From: Clostridia bacterium
GTDB lineage: Bacteria; Bacillota; Clostridia; Oscillospirales; Acutalibacteraceae
Length of the DNA: 50,506 nucleotides
Reading direction: 5' to 3'
Assembly: GCA_017473925.1 (NCBI GenBank)
Contig: JAFUIY010000032.1
Coordinates: forward strand, 1 to 50,506
In this document: piece after piece, positions 1-9,900 of the stretch
How positions within the stretch are numbered: the first letter of the stretch is position 1
How the letters are laid out: every line of letters starts with the position of its first letter
Program-made: the position numbers and the translations under genes
The notes under the pieces: generated by a model
Database searches by the model: none
Told to the model about the DNA's origin: nothing
What the model saw: only the letters and a program-made list of their open reading frames with translations

Positions 1-43
1 ACGACAAAAAATAAAAAATGAAGAAAAAGGCGTTTTTGCTATA

Positions 44-128
44 AATAAACTTCACCACTCGACGTACCTTTGTACGCCTTCGGGCAATGCAAAAATCAAG
101 CAATTGCTTGATTTTTGTGAAGTTTATT
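44..128. repeat. Small palindromic element with terminal inverted repeats
   Basis: A 12-base arm at 44-55 (AATAAACTTCAC) is repeated inverted at 117-128. Inside it lies a near-perfect hairpin at 90-117 built on CAAGCAATTGCTTG. No gene is visible in 1-202. It resembles a miniature palindromic repeat downstream of the ABC permease gene; no second copy is seen in this window. Confidence 0.5.
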
Positions 129-155
129 CATTCTACGCATTTTTCCCTATCCCCT

Positions 156-187
156 GAAAAAGGAGCTGTATTTTTTTACAGCTCCTT
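156..187 (-). terminator. Rho-independent terminator of the ABC exporter operon
   Basis: An 11-bp stem (160-170 with 177-187, AAGGAGCTGTA) and a 6-base loop lie 16 bases past the permease stop. On the minus strand it is followed by a short T run. Confidence 0.7.
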
Positions 188-202
188 CTTTATGCACACA
201 AA

Positions 203-2596
203 TTACTGTTTTATGCTTTTTGGCAATTTTCCGTCGGGAATAAAGCTCAGTGCAGTGTCGCCCTCTGCCGTTTTAAATGAAACGAAATAACCCTTATCAA
301 GCTCATCCTGCTCATATACCGTACGGGCATTTTTCACAAGGTCAGCTATGACATTTTTATCCGTATACACGGACATATTTGCATTCAGGCCGATGGTTTC
401 TTCATAACGGACATAATCTCCCTCCTGAGAAATTGTCGGTCCTGAGGCTGAATATGTCGCAACAAAGCATCTTGAAATACGTGAGAGAAGATATTCATCC
501 TCTCCGAATGCAATTTCATATACCTCATCAGCAGGAATGACCTCTGCAGAAACAAATTCAGGTGCTGCCGTCATTTTGTCATATATTCCTATTTCCTTGA
601 GAAGTGTGACAGTGTTGGTCATATCCTCTGTTATGTGTGTGCTGAAGTACGGACTCCACGGATTTGAATAAAGGAATTCCGAATACCTTGCTGAGAAAGT
701 AGCTTCTGTTATCTCTGTTTTTTCGGGTGCTGTGTCTGCAGTCAGTGTTTCATCTCCGTAGCCGAACATCACAAAGCCTGCAACCTGTGCTTCGGGATAA
801 TATTTCTGCTGTGCCGTACGGGCAGTCAGGTCTTTATAAAGTGCGTCAAGAAGAGCAATTCTGTCTTTCTCCGAAAGTCTGAGATTAAAGACCTTGTCTG
901 CATAGCTGCTGTAGAAATCAACATAATAATTCTTTCTCACATTTTTCTGCGCATCGGCAAAAACCGTTTCGGGAGATTGGTCATATCTGTTGAATGTTCT
1001 GATTGTGCCCGTGAAGAATTCCCTGAGTGTTTCATTGTAATAGTCACAGTCCTCAAGGAAAAGAGCCTTTTTATATGTTTCGGGAGAGATACCCTCAAAG
1101 CTTCTTCTGAGCTTTGTCCCGTTCTTAAGGGTGTAAACAAACTGAAGGTTATTATCAAGTGTTCTCTCTTCCTCTGATGTTTCGGTTACTGATTTATGCA
1201 CATCAAGAACTGCCTTTATGTCATTTTCACTTGTGAATTCACCCGTAAGTGTTCTGCCGTAAGAGTAATAACGCAGATCATAGTTGCCGTAATGCCATGT
1301 ATCTGTAAACAGTCCGTATTCCGTTGTACTGCCTACAGAGGTAACAGCAACACTTTCAATATCCTCAATATCGGGGAGTCTCTGTGAGAAGCCGAAGAGA
1401 CCGCCGTTGAAAATAAATGTCAGCCCCACACATACGGCAATTCCTATGGGCAGCTTGTAAAGTCCCCTGAGAAACTTTTTACCGTCTCTGAGCACAACTG
1501 CTTCAAGTATAAGATGAACGGCTGTGAAAGCAAGAGCACCGATAATCATTCCCATAATCATATCGCCTGAAATATACATTGCATAACAGTATGCGGCAAA
1601 GGCAGCCAGAACCGAAACGGTGGTGTTAAGCACTCTGTTTGTGCCTATAAAACCGCAGATTTCGGCTTTTCTTCTGTTGAAGAAGAACACTGCAAGGAAG
1701 AATATGCCGACAGTGAGAACAATCCAGAGTATTGCTGTGAAAAACTCAGGTGAAACAGCGGGAACAGGGTCACCGGCTTTCACTTTTTTACACAGTGCGA
1801 ACTTAATCATCTGCTCCTTGCCCCAGAAAAGAGGGCTGAGCAAACCGAATCTGCCTGAAAGTGTTGCAACGGTATCACTGTTGTAATAATCTATGGAATT
1901 CATGTAGTTGAAGCTTATTCCGTAAGGATTGCCGTAAAGGAATTTATCCATGAGTGCCTGAATACTGAAAAGGAAAACATCAGGCACAAGCAGAAGAACA
2001 ACAGAGAAAACCACTGTTTCAAATGTTGTTCCCACAACGGCAAACACGGCTGATGTCAGCGTGAATGATGTGACTGCAACGGTAAACAGATAAAGGAAAT
2101 AAAACAGCGTTGCCCTGAAGAGCGATGCCGAGTATCCGACCGTAAAAATATTTGCAAAGAAAGTTACTGCCATCGGAAGCACTGATGCAACAAACAGCAT
2201 CAGAAGTCCCGAAAAATATTTTCCGCAGAAAAGCTTTGTCCTCGTAATGCCCAGTGAATAATAAACATTCACCATTTTCTTCGATGTAATGAAGTTGAAA
2301 AGGCATATTGCAGCAAGGATACCGCAGACAGCCACTCCGAGAATGAGCATTGTTGACATATACTCAGCATCACGGAAAATCAGAAAATGGAATGAATCCT
2401 TACTTGCTATATATTCAGTGACATTGCCGTTATCATCAAATACGGGTTCAGTGCCGAAAAGCTCCGAAACGGTGTAAAGCGTTGTGCAGAATGCGATGAC
2501 ACCGCAGAGTGCAACAGCAATAAACACAGTGAGGCTTCTGAAGCCCTGCCTGAATGTGAATTTCAACGGACTACCTGATGATTTCTTTGAAGTCAT
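203..2596 (-). CDS. ABC transporter permease with large extracytoplasmic domain
   Basis: About 797 residues. The N-terminal half is strongly hydrophobic, with a first membrane segment near residues 20-40 and several further segments to about residue 400. The C-terminal half is soluble, rich in acidic and aromatic residues and probably outside the membrane. The start is taken as the ATG at 2596 because AGGGG lies about 7 bases upstream; the ATG at 2602 would be too close to that site. The gene overlaps the end of the upstream ATPase gene by 26 bases, so the two are almost certainly one exporter operon. Substrate is not evident; bacitracin/antimicrobial-type efflux or lipid handling are possible but not shown. 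Confidence 0.8.
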   Translation of the reverse strand: MTSKKSSGSPLKFTFRQGFRSLTVFIAVALCGVIAFCTTLYTVSELFGTEPVFDDNGNVTEYIASKDSFHFLIFRDAEYMSTMLILGVAVCGILAAICLFNFITSKKMVNVYYSLGITRTKLFCGKYFSGLLMLFVASVLPMAVTFFANIFTVGYSASLFRATLFYFLYLFTVAVTSFTLTSAVFAVVGTTFETVVFSVVLLLVPDVFLFSIQALMDKFLYGNPYGISFNYMNSIDYYNSDTVATLSGRFGLLSPLFWGKEQMIKFALCKKVKAGDPVPAVSPEFFTAILWIVLTVGIFFLAVFFFNRRKAEICGFIGTNRVLNTTVSVLAAFAAYCYAMYISGDMIMGMIIGALAFTAVHLILEAVVLRDGKKFLRGLYKLPIGIAVCVGLTFIFNGGLFGFSQRLPDIEDIESVAVTSVGSTTEYGLFTDTWHYGNYDLRYYSYGRTLTGEFTSENDIKAVLDVHKSVTETSEEERTLDNNLQFVYTLKNGTKLRRSFEGISPETYKKALFLEDCDYYNETLREFFTGTIRTFNRYDQSPETVFADAQKNVRKNYYVDFYSSYADKVFNLRLSEKDRIALLDALYKDLTARTAQQKYYPEAQVAGFVMFGYGDETLTADTAPEKTEITEATFSARYSEFLYSNPWSPYFSTHITEDMTNTVTLLKEIGIYDKMTAAPEFVSAEVIPADEVYEIAFGEDEYLLSRISRCFVATYSASGPTISQEGDYVRYEETIGLNANMSVYTDKNVIADLVKNARTVYEQDELDKGYFVSFKTAEGDTALSFIPDGKLPKSIKQ

Positions 2597-3470
2597 AATC
2601 ATTCCCCTCCATTTCCTGTAAGAATATTTCCTCGAGTGAAAGGCTGATTTTTTCCGTAACGGCAGGACCGAGAAGCTTTATCTGCTCCTCAGCTTTTGTT
2701 GTATCACCGTTTACGGTAAACATAACAAGCTGACCGTCCTTTGTCAGACCTTCACATTCTATATTTTCAAACTCCTTCATTTCAAAGCTTCTTGCAAAGG
2801 CAAGACGGAATTTTGTTCTTCCACGTGACAGCTCATCAACTGCCCCTGTAACGGAAATCCTCTTTCCGTTGATTATACCGATATGGTCGCAGAGGTTTTC
2901 AAGCTCCTGCAGATTATGTGATGAAATAATGACGGATGTGCCGTGCTCATTTATGGCTTCTTTCAGCAGTCCCTTCATCAGAAGTCTTTTCTGAGGGTCT
3001 ATACCGTCAAAGGATTCATCAAGAAGCAACAGCCTCGGATGTGCAGAAAGTGCAAGCACCATTTCAGCCTGTCTCTGCATACCCTTTGAAAAGCCTGCAA
3101 TTCTCTTTTTCGGGTCAAGACCGAAAGCCTCAACAAGCCTTGTGAATGTGCTGTAATTGAAACGGTCGTAATAGCCGTTATAGAAATCAGCCATTTTAAT
3201 CATGTTGGCATAAGGACCGAAATACAGGTCATCAGGCATGAAGAAAAGCTCTTTCTTCTTCCGCTCATTATCAAAAATGTTTTCGTTATCAAACAGAACA
3301 TCACCCTTTTCGGGCTTGTATATTCCGCAGATATTTTTAAGAAGCGTGGTCTTGCCTGCACCGTTATAGCCCACAAGTCCGTACACACTGCCCGTTTCAA
3401 CCTTGAGTGAAATATTTTCAAGGGCTGTGAATCTGCCGAATTGCTTCGTAAGATTCCTGACTTCAATCAT
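2571..3470 (-). CDS. ABC transporter ATP-binding protein
   Basis: 299-residue ABC ATPase that powers the permease encoded just downstream. Visible motifs are Walker A (GYNGAGKTT, near residue 36), the signature region FSKGMQRQ, Walker B LLLLDESFDGID and the switch histidine in ISSHN. The start is the ATG at 3470, with AAAGGAGG eight bases upstream; an in-frame TTG two codons earlier is less likely. A C-terminal segment of about 80 residues follows the ATPase core, as in many YtrB/EcsA-like exporter ATPases. A sigma-A promoter lies directly upstream. Confidence 0.92.
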   Translation of the reverse strand: MIEVRNLTKQFGRFTALENISLKVETGSVYGLVGYNGAGKTTLLKNICGIYKPEKGDVLFDNENIFDNERKKKELFFMPDDLYFGPYANMIKMADFYNGYYDRFNYSTFTRLVEAFGLDPKKRIAGFSKGMQRQAEMVLALSAHPRLLLLDESFDGIDPQKRLLMKGLLKEAINEHGTSVIISSHNLQELENLCDHIGIINGKRISVTGAVDELSRGRTKFRLAFARSFEMKEFENIECEGLTKDGQLVMFTVNGDTTKAEEQIKLLGPAVTEKISLSLEEIFLQEMEGNDYDFKEIIR

Positions 3471-3503
3471 AAACAATACCTCCTTTTTATTGTCCTCGGT
3501 TTT

Positions 3504-3532
3504 ATTATAAACAGTTCATTTTTCACGGTCAA
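3504..3532 (-). promoter_or_regulatory. Sigma-A promoter of the ABC exporter operon
   Basis: On the minus strand TTGACC (3532-3527) is followed by a 17-base spacer and TATAAT (3509-3504). It drives the ATPase-permease pair. Confidence 0.75.
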
Positions 3533-3579
3533 CAGAGTTATCTGTTCTTAACATCATCTTTGACAAATCTTTATAAAAA

Positions 3580-3610
3580 CAAAAATCACCCGTCAGAATA
3601 ACAGGTGATC
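3580..3610 (-). terminator. Terminator after the HD/CmpB/MFS run
   Basis: On the minus strand an ATCACCTG...CGGGTGAT hairpin is followed by TTTTGTTTTT. It lies just past the small membrane protein gene. Confidence 0.7.
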
Positions 3611-3617
3611 GTAGTAT

Positions 3618-3914
3618 TCATGATTTTCTGTGAATTGATGCAAATGCAAAAATAAAGATAATAAGCATGGCAAAAAGAACAATCAGCCCTACTGCAAGCA
3701 GGTCTTTGACTATAAGAAGACCGCCGAGAGAGAAGACTATTCCCGTAATTGTGAAAAGCCTTATAACCTTTTTTGAGTATTCCTTTATATTGAATTTCCT
3801 TGCAAAATGGTGGCTCGACATGGTGTTGTCCTTTTTCACACTGCTTATAAGAACTCCTGCAAGAATCATAAGCAGAGCGGGGAGACAGATTGCAACATAG
3901 ACAAGTGCATCCAT
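3618..3914 (-). CDS. Small membrane protein of unknown function
   Basis: 98 residues with three predicted membrane segments: residues 5-24, about 50-70 and about 72-93, with a basic linker between the first and second. GGAGG sits 7 bases before the ATG at 3914. The MFS gene ends 2 bases upstream, so translation is probably coupled. I do not recognise the family; DUF3784-like three-helix proteins look similar in size and layout. Confidence 0.7.
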   Translation of the reverse strand: MDALVYVAICLPALLMILAGVLISSVKKDNTMSSHHFARKFNIKEYSKKVIRLFTITGIVFSLGGLLIVKDLLAVGLIVLFAMLIIFIFAFASIHRKS

Positions 3915-3916
3915 TT

Positions 3917-5119
3917 TTATTCCTCCGTTTTATTCTTTTTTATGTATCTTAAAAGTGCAAGCACTGCAAAAATCATCACAAAGGGGAAAACCGTACCTGC
4001 AAGAACGCCTGCCCTGAGATTGTCGCCGAAAAGCTGTGAAACAGAGCCGAGAAGAAGAGGACCCGTTGAACAGCCCGTATCACCTGCAAGGGCAAACATC
4101 GCAAAGAGTGCAGTTGAGGGATTGTACCAGTTCTTAGCTGCAATACTGTAAGTGCCTGGCCACATGATACCCACGGCAAAGCCGCATATACCGCACCCTG
4201 CAAGAGACAGCAGCGGATAGGGTGAAAGAGCCGTAATCAGGTAGCCTGCAACACACAGCACCGCACAGAAAAGAATGTATTTTTCAAGATTGAGTCTGTG
4301 GCTGAATTTTGAGTAAGCAACTCTCGCAATACCCATGAGTGCCGCAAAAAGACAAGGACCGAGAATGTCACCTGCTGTTTTTGAGATGCCGAGGCTTTCC
4401 TCAGCAAATGCAGATGCCCACTGTGCAATTGAAAGCTCGCTTGCACCTGCACACAGCATCATCACAAGAAGTATATAGAACAGCTTATTCCTGAACAGGT
4501 CAGATGTTTTCTGCACATTTTTGTCTGTCTGCGAAACGGTGACAATAGGCACGAATGCAAAATACACTGCGTTCAGTGCAGGGATGAGTGCCCACAGAAA
4601 AGCCATTATACGCCAGTTTTCAATGCCCGAAACAAAGAAAAACAGTGTAGAGAAAAGCACTGCAAACATCTGTCCCCAGCAGTAGAAGGAATGAAGCAGA
4701 CTCATATGTGCTTCCTTGTTTTCCGTGGGACATGCTTCAATAATGGGGCTTGTCAGGACCTCAATGAGTCCTCCGCCTATTGCATAAAATGTTATCGCAA
4801 CAATAACTCCGACATAAGGAGAAGGCAGGATATAGGGGAATATTCCCAGACCTGCAAGACCGACTGCTGCCGAGATATGGGCAAAAACAATACATCTTCT
4901 GACACCTATCCTGTCTGCATATCTTGCAGATATCAGGTCTGTAACGAGCTGTACGACAAAGTTGTATGTGGAAATGAATGCAAGCTGACTGAGTGTTATG
5001 CCCCAGTCCTTCTGGAATGTTACAAACAACAGAGGAGTGAAATTGTTCACTATCGCCTGAGTTATAAAGCTTATGTAACCTGCAATAAGGGTGTGCTTAT
5101 AGTTAGTTCTGATACTCAT
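3917..5119 (-). CDS. MFS transporter
   Basis: 400 residues with about 12 hydrophobic segments across the whole length and the basic loop RYADRIGVRR between segments 2 and 3, which is the typical major facilitator motif A region. It would move a small solute across the cytoplasmic membrane; the sequence gives no clear substrate, though family members of this length include sugar and drug carriers. The start at 5119 has only a weak ribosome binding site. It sits 21 bases after the CmpB-type gene and 2 bases before the small membrane protein gene, in one minus-strand run. Confidence 0.85.
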   Translation of the reverse strand: MSIRTNYKHTLIAGYISFITQAIVNNFTPLLFVTFQKDWGITLSQLAFISTYNFVVQLVTDLISARYADRIGVRRCIVFAHISAAVGLAGLGIFPYILPSPYVGVIVAITFYAIGGGLIEVLTSPIIEACPTENKEAHMSLLHSFYCWGQMFAVLFSTLFFFVSGIENWRIMAFLWALIPALNAVYFAFVPIVTVSQTDKNVQKTSDLFRNKLFYILLVMMLCAGASELSIAQWASAFAEESLGISKTAGDILGPCLFAALMGIARVAYSKFSHRLNLEKYILFCAVLCVAGYLITALSPYPLLSLAGCGICGFAVGIMWPGTYSIAAKNWYNPSTALFAMFALAGDTGCSTGPLLLGSVSQLFGDNLRAGVLAGTVFPFVMIFAVLALLRYIKKNKTEE

Positions 5120-5140
5120 TTTTAATTCTTAAGGGATTTA

Positions 5141-5728
5141 TTAATCTTCAATGATTCTGTTATCTGATGAAACAGTGTTACGGTATTTCTTTTTCCGTGC
5201 ATTCATCCATGTAATGACATAATCAATTACAAAAACAGTGCCGACAAAAGCAATCATGAAGTTACGGAGCTCATCGCTTACAAGACGCTCCATATGCTTC
5301 TGCACAAAAGGCTGCACGACATAAATAACTGCAAATGTTGCCAGTGCCCAGTAGATTGAATGCTTCAGGCAGATTCTGCCGTGAAGGTTGAACTTTTCAT
5401 TTGAATAATCCCACCAACGGGCATGGAACAGCTTTTCCATAACATAGCTTGTTGCATACTCAAGGATATTCGCAAGGATGATACCAAGCAGAATAACAAC
5501 GGGAATCATATACCATGTATAACCGAATTTATTGTAAAAGGGCATGAGTGCACCGCAGAGCACAACAGCACCTGCACCGTATATAGGCACGAAAGGTCCC
5601 TGCATAAAGCCCCTGTTTATAGGCTTTTTATAATAAAGGGAGCAGCATATGGTTTCAAGAATCCAACCGCATATACTATAAAATAAGAAGTAAAAAATGT
5701 AGTCAAGTGTTAAATCAAGTATATCCAT
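5141..5728 (-). CDS. CmpB-type putative ABC transporter permease
   Basis: 195 residues with about five membrane segments. The pattern of an N-terminal YSICGWILET-like segment, a GPF(V/I)PIYG loop and a mid-protein ARWWDYS motif fits the family annotated as putative ABC transporter permease (ABC_trans_CmpB). Its true role is not established in general. GAGG lies 8 bases before the ATG at 5728. It is 10 bases after the HD-domain gene stop and 21 bases before the MFS gene, so it is probably co-transcribed with both. Confidence 0.8.
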   Translation of the reverse strand: MDILDLTLDYIFYFLFYSICGWILETICCSLYYKKPINRGFMQGPFVPIYGAGAVVLCGALMPFYNKFGYTWYMIPVVILLGIILANILEYATSYVMEKLFHARWWDYSNEKFNLHGRICLKHSIYWALATFAVIYVVQPFVQKHMERLVSDELRNFMIAFVGTVFVIDYVITWMNARKKKYRNTVSSDNRIIED

Positions 5729-5738
5729 TTTGTCAGCC

Positions 5739-6260
5739 TCATCTTAAGGAATTGAATTTGTTTCTGAAGTAAGGAATCAGCTTTATGGCAGATTCTCTGT
5801 TTGCACAGTACTTGTCGCAAAGACAGACTATCATACTCTCGGGATAACGGGGCGGCTTTGGCGTAAGGGGCCACATGTGTCTGAGAATAATATCTTCCTC
5901 CAGCTCCGTAAGCTCAAACAGCTTTTTTGCATTGTTATATGCAAAACGGGGATGACGGTAGCCGTGCAGTCTGTGTGAGCCGTCACCCGGCACATGCCAG
6001 TCATAATAAAAAAGGTCGTGAAGCATTGCTGCCCTTGCAGCCGAAACATAGTTTCTGCCCTTTTCCTTTGCAGTCAGATAACTAAGATATGCAACGCTCA
6101 TTATATGCTGCAGTCTTGTTATATCTGCATGCTGTATGTATTCAGCCATGCTCCGGAATTCGGGCGTATCGTATATGTCACCGACTATTTCAAAAAACTC
6201 GGGAGCATTTTCACGGGTGAGTGAATATGAACGCACGTAAGCGTCGAACATTTTGCTCAT
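5739..6260 (-). CDS. HD-domain protein (putative hydrolase)
   Basis: 173 residues. An HD-type metal-dependent phosphohydrolase fold is suggested by the histidine in QHIMSVAYLS, the HD pair in AAMLHDLFYYDW, histidines in HRLHGYRHP and HMWPL, and an aspartate in CLCDKYC. This is the layout of small clostridial HD proteins annotated as HD family hydrolases. The ATG at 6260 has GGAGG five bases upstream; a TTG further upstream overlaps that site and is rejected. It is first in the HD, CmpB, MFS, small membrane protein run. Substrate unknown. Confidence 0.82.
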   Translation of the reverse strand: MSKMFDAYVRSYSLTRENAPEFFEIVGDIYDTPEFRSMAEYIQHADITRLQHIMSVAYLSYLTAKEKGRNYVSAARAAMLHDLFYYDWHVPGDGSHRLHGYRHPRFAYNNAKKLFELTELEEDIILRHMWPLTPKPPRYPESMIVCLCDKYCANRESAIKLIPYFRNKFNSLR

Positions 6261-6321
6261 ATTTTCCTCCAATATATATGTAAGAACTTGAAATAAGATT
6301 TAAAATAGTTTACCGCATGGG

Positions 6322-6460
6322 GATAAATCAGAATTTGTCAATGAACAATTTACAATTTACAATGTACAATGATTTACAAAAAACCGCCTGTATCGCTGCA
6401 TCTGCACGATTGTAAATTGTACATTGTACATTGTTAATTGGTTCGACAAATTACTGTTTA
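6322..6460 (-). repeat. MITE-like palindromic element, copy A
   Basis: A 139-base non-coding element between the HD gene and rnpB. Read on the minus strand it begins TAAACAGTAATTTGTC and ends with CAAATTCTGATTTATC, so its ends are imperfect inverted repeats. The body is a long palindrome of TTTACAATGTACAAT units. It is nearly identical, base for base, to the element at 40735-40873 in the opposite orientation. Confidence 0.8.
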
Positions 6461-6493
6461 TATATTATCACACTTAATGTCCGTTTGCAATCA

Positions 6494-6522
6494 TTGACAA
6501 GCACTTTTTTTTATGATAAAAT
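6494..6522 (+). promoter_or_regulatory. Sigma-A promoter of rnpB
   Basis: TTGACA (6494-6499), a 17-base spacer and TAAAAT (6517-6522) place the start of transcription at about 6530, the first base of the RNase P RNA helix. Confidence 0.85.
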
Positions 6523-6530
6523 ATTTTCAC

Positions 6531-6851
6531 AAGTGAGTCGGGCAATTGCGTACTTGTACGAGGAAAGTCCGGGCTTCACAGAGCAGGATAACGGCTAACG
6601 GCCGCCGAGGGTGACCTTAGGGAAAGTGCAACAGAGATATACCGCCTGTTTACAGGTAAGGGTGGAAAGGCGAGGTAAGAGCTCACCGGGGTACAGGAGA
6701 CTGTACTGCCCTGCAAACCCTATCCGAAGCAACACCGACATGGAGTGGTCTGCTCGGCCATAACTCCGACGGGTGGCGTGAGCTGTGGGGCAACCCGCAG
6801 CCAAGACAGATGATTGCCTTAAATGACAAAACCCGGCTTACAGACTCACTT
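6531..6851 (+). ncRNA. rnpB: RNase P RNA, bacterial type A
   Basis: Catalytic RNA that trims the 5' leader of pre-tRNAs. The conserved GAGGAAAGTCCGGGC stretch near the 5' end, the GGGTGGAAAGGCG region, the CCCTATCCGAAGCAACACCG segment and the ACAGATGATTGCC stretch near the 3' end are all present. The ends pair: AAGTGAGTC at 6531-6539 with GACTCACTT at 6843-6851 forms helix P1. The length, about 321 bases, is a little short for type A but fits clostridial examples. A perfect sigma-A promoter precedes it and a hairpin terminator follows at 6858. Confidence 0.95.
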
Positions 6852-6857
6852 GTTTTG

Positions 6858-6886
6858 TCACCCATTGAACATGGGTGATTTTTCTT
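6858..6886 (+). terminator. Terminator/attenuator between rnpB and addB
   Basis: TCACCCAT (6858-6865) pairs with ATGGGTGA (6871-6878) around a 5-base loop and is followed by TTTTTCTTT. It ends rnpB 18 bases before the addB start codon; no separate addB promoter fits in that gap. Confidence 0.8.
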
Positions 6887-6903
6887 TATCAGGATGTGAG
6901 AAA

Positions 6904-9900
6904 ATGTTAAAACTGATTATAGGACGAGCCTCCTCGGGCAAATCCACGTACATAAGAAACATCATTGCAGAAAAGGCATCTTCGGGCGAGGATGTCACTC
7001 TCATTGTGCCCGAACAGTTTTCCTTTGAAAGTGAACGCATGATTATTGAAATGCTCGGCGAAAAAAAAGCTTCCGAGGTTTCCGTTTTCAGCTTCACCTC
7101 CCTTTCGGAACGGATACTCAACGAATACTGTCCCGACAGAAAACCGCCTGTCACATCTGCAGCAAAAGAAGTCATAATGAGCCTTACCCTTGAAGCTCTC
7201 AGTGAGCACCTGAATGTTTTCTCAAAGTGTTCACGGAACAGAAACACTGTTTCTGAGATTCTTCACATCACGGACGAGCTTATTCAGTGTGATGTCTCTC
7301 CCGACGACCTGACCTCTGCCGCACAAAGAAGCGGAAACTCCATCCTTATAAAAAAAGCAGAGGAAATCAGCCTGATTTCTTCACTTTATTCATCAATGCT
7401 TGAAGAGAGATTCTCCGACGACAGATATATCATCAATGCAGCATCCGATGTTATTGCCGAAAAATCACTTTTCACAGGTAAAACAGTTATCCTTGATGAA
7501 TTCTCAGGCTTTACAGCTCAGCAGAATATACTCCTGAAGCTTCTCCTCACACAGTGTGAGGATGTTTACATAACCATGTGTGCCGACAGCATTCACGACA
7601 CATCAATGGGCACGGGTGCATTCTCCTACCCTGCTGAAAATATCAGCCGTCTGACAGTCCTTGCAAAAAAATGCGGAGTTCCTGTTGCTGAGCCTGTCAT
7701 CATGTCCAATGAGGGCAGATACACTTCTCCTGCTATTGCAATGCTTGAACAGGGCATCTATGAACCCGACCCTGAAATATATGAAGCCGAAGCCCCTGAA
7801 ATTACGGTTGCAAAGGCAAAAAACATTTTTGACGAATGCGATTATGCCGCCATGACTGCAAAAAAGCTTGTCAGGACAAAGGGCTACCGTTACAGGGATA
7901 TTGTCATTGTTTCAAGGGGCGACGACTACGCAAAGCACCTTCCATATGCTCTGAAAAAATACGATATTCCCGTTTTTGAGGACACAAGACACAGCCTTGA
8001 AACGGAAATTCTTGTCATATACATTCTTTGCGCCCTGACAATCGTGTCAGAGGGCTTCACAACCGATGCCGTTCTCAGGATGCTCAAGACCTTCCTCTCT
8101 CCCCTTTCCGAGGACGACATTTCAATGCTTGAAAACTATGTGCTAATGTGGCAGATAAATTACGGAGGATGGCTCAGTGAATGGACAGGTCATCCCGACG
8201 GAATGGGTAACGAATTCAGTGAGGAAGACGAAAAAAATCTTGAATATATAAATGAAATAAGAGTAAAAGCAGTTGCACCTCTGACAGCCTTACGGAAAAA
8301 GATGACTGATTCCGATGCATTCACCTGCACAAAGGCAATTTATGAATTCCTCATTTCCACAGGTGCTGACAGGAAGCTCCTTGACTTTGCAATGAACATG
8401 GACGAAGAGAATGCATATACATGCGAGCGTTCATGGGACGAAACCATGAATGTGCTCTCACTCTTTGCAGAAACAGTCGGCAGAAGAAGCATAACGCCTG
8501 CCCGTTACCTTGAACTTTTCAGAATCATGGTTGCATCCTCCGACATGGGTGACATTCCCTCAGGACTTGACGAAATCACTATAGGCGATGCTGACAGAAT
8601 CAGAGTGTCGGCAAAAAAGGTGCTGTTCATAGTCGGCGCAAACGAAGGTGTATTCCCCTCTGCAGGCACACCCTCATATATGCTCACAGATAACGAAAGA
8701 AGACTTCTCAAAATGCAGGATGTGGAGCTGGGCACAGACACCACCGATGCCGTCAGAAAAGAAAGACTGCGTGTTTACACAACAATGAGCATTCCCTCGG
8801 AAATGCTGTATATATCATATTCTGCAGGCAGTATCACAGGCACAGAAGCCATGCCCTCGGAAATCGTAACAATGACTGAGCGTATTATTCCCCGTCATAC
8901 AAAAACAGACATTTCATTCATTGAACCTATTGAAAAAATTGAAAGCGGAAAATCTGCCTTTGAAAGTGCCGCTGAAAATTACAGAAGCAATTCCGTTTAC
9001 GCAAATTCTGTAAAAAAATATATAGACGGAAATAATGAATACAAGGACAGACTCACTGCAATAAAAAGAGCCGTCAGCAGAAACACATTCACACTCGAGG
9101 ACAAAAAGACAGCCGAAAAGCTCTTCGGCAGGGACATGTACATAAGCCCCTCAAGAGTCGAAGAATATTACAAATGTGCCTTCAGGTATTTCTGCCGTTA
9201 CGGTATCAGCGCAAGAAAGCTCGAAAAGGCAACATTTGACCCGAGACAGACGGGTCTTATGGTGCATTTTGTTCTTGAAAAGCTTTTTGCGGAATACGGC
9301 AGCAAGGGACTTGCAGAAATGTCAAAGCAGGAACGCCGTATTGCAGTTGACAAAGAAACCGATGTATACATAAACAGTCATATAGGCGGTGAGCACACTG
9401 TCAGCCGCCGTGTGATGTATTCGCTCTACAGATGCAGAAGCACCATTTACGATATCCTTGACAGACTCTGTGAGGAGCTCGGCTCAGGCTTGTTTGAAAC
9501 AAGGGATGTTGAGCTGAGAATCGGCAGAGACGGTGCAGTCCCCGCATACAGAATAGAAATTCCCGAGGGCGGCAGTGTCTCCCTTATGGGTGTTGTTGAC
9601 AGAATTGACACCATGCACAGTGACGAAAACGGCAAGACATATCTCCGTGTCATTGACTATAAATCAGGCGGAAAGGATTTCGTCATAACTGATGTCATGT
9701 CGGGACTCAATATACAGATGCTTGTATATCTCATGTGTCTTTTTGAAAACGGCAAGGAACGATACGGTGATTTTGTCCCTGCAGGCATACTCTATGTTCC
9801 TGCGAAAAACGGCAAGAATGAGCTTGACAGATATGCAGCTGCAGATACCGTTGAGGCTCTGCGTAAAAAACAGGGCGTGATGAAAGGCATTGTCCTTTGC

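Noticed and set aside
87-290. 67-residue open frame on the plus strand at the left edge
   Set aside because: No ribosome site; it runs through a palindrome and a terminator and then antisense to the permease gene.
6595-6865. Open frames on the minus strand across rnpB
   Set aside because: They lie antisense to the highly conserved RNase P RNA and have no ribosome sites; the RNA explains the sequence.
6823-6903. Longer N terminus for AddB starting inside rnpB
   Set aside because: It would start within the RNase P RNA and run through its terminator; the family N terminus is MLKLIIGRAS at 6904.
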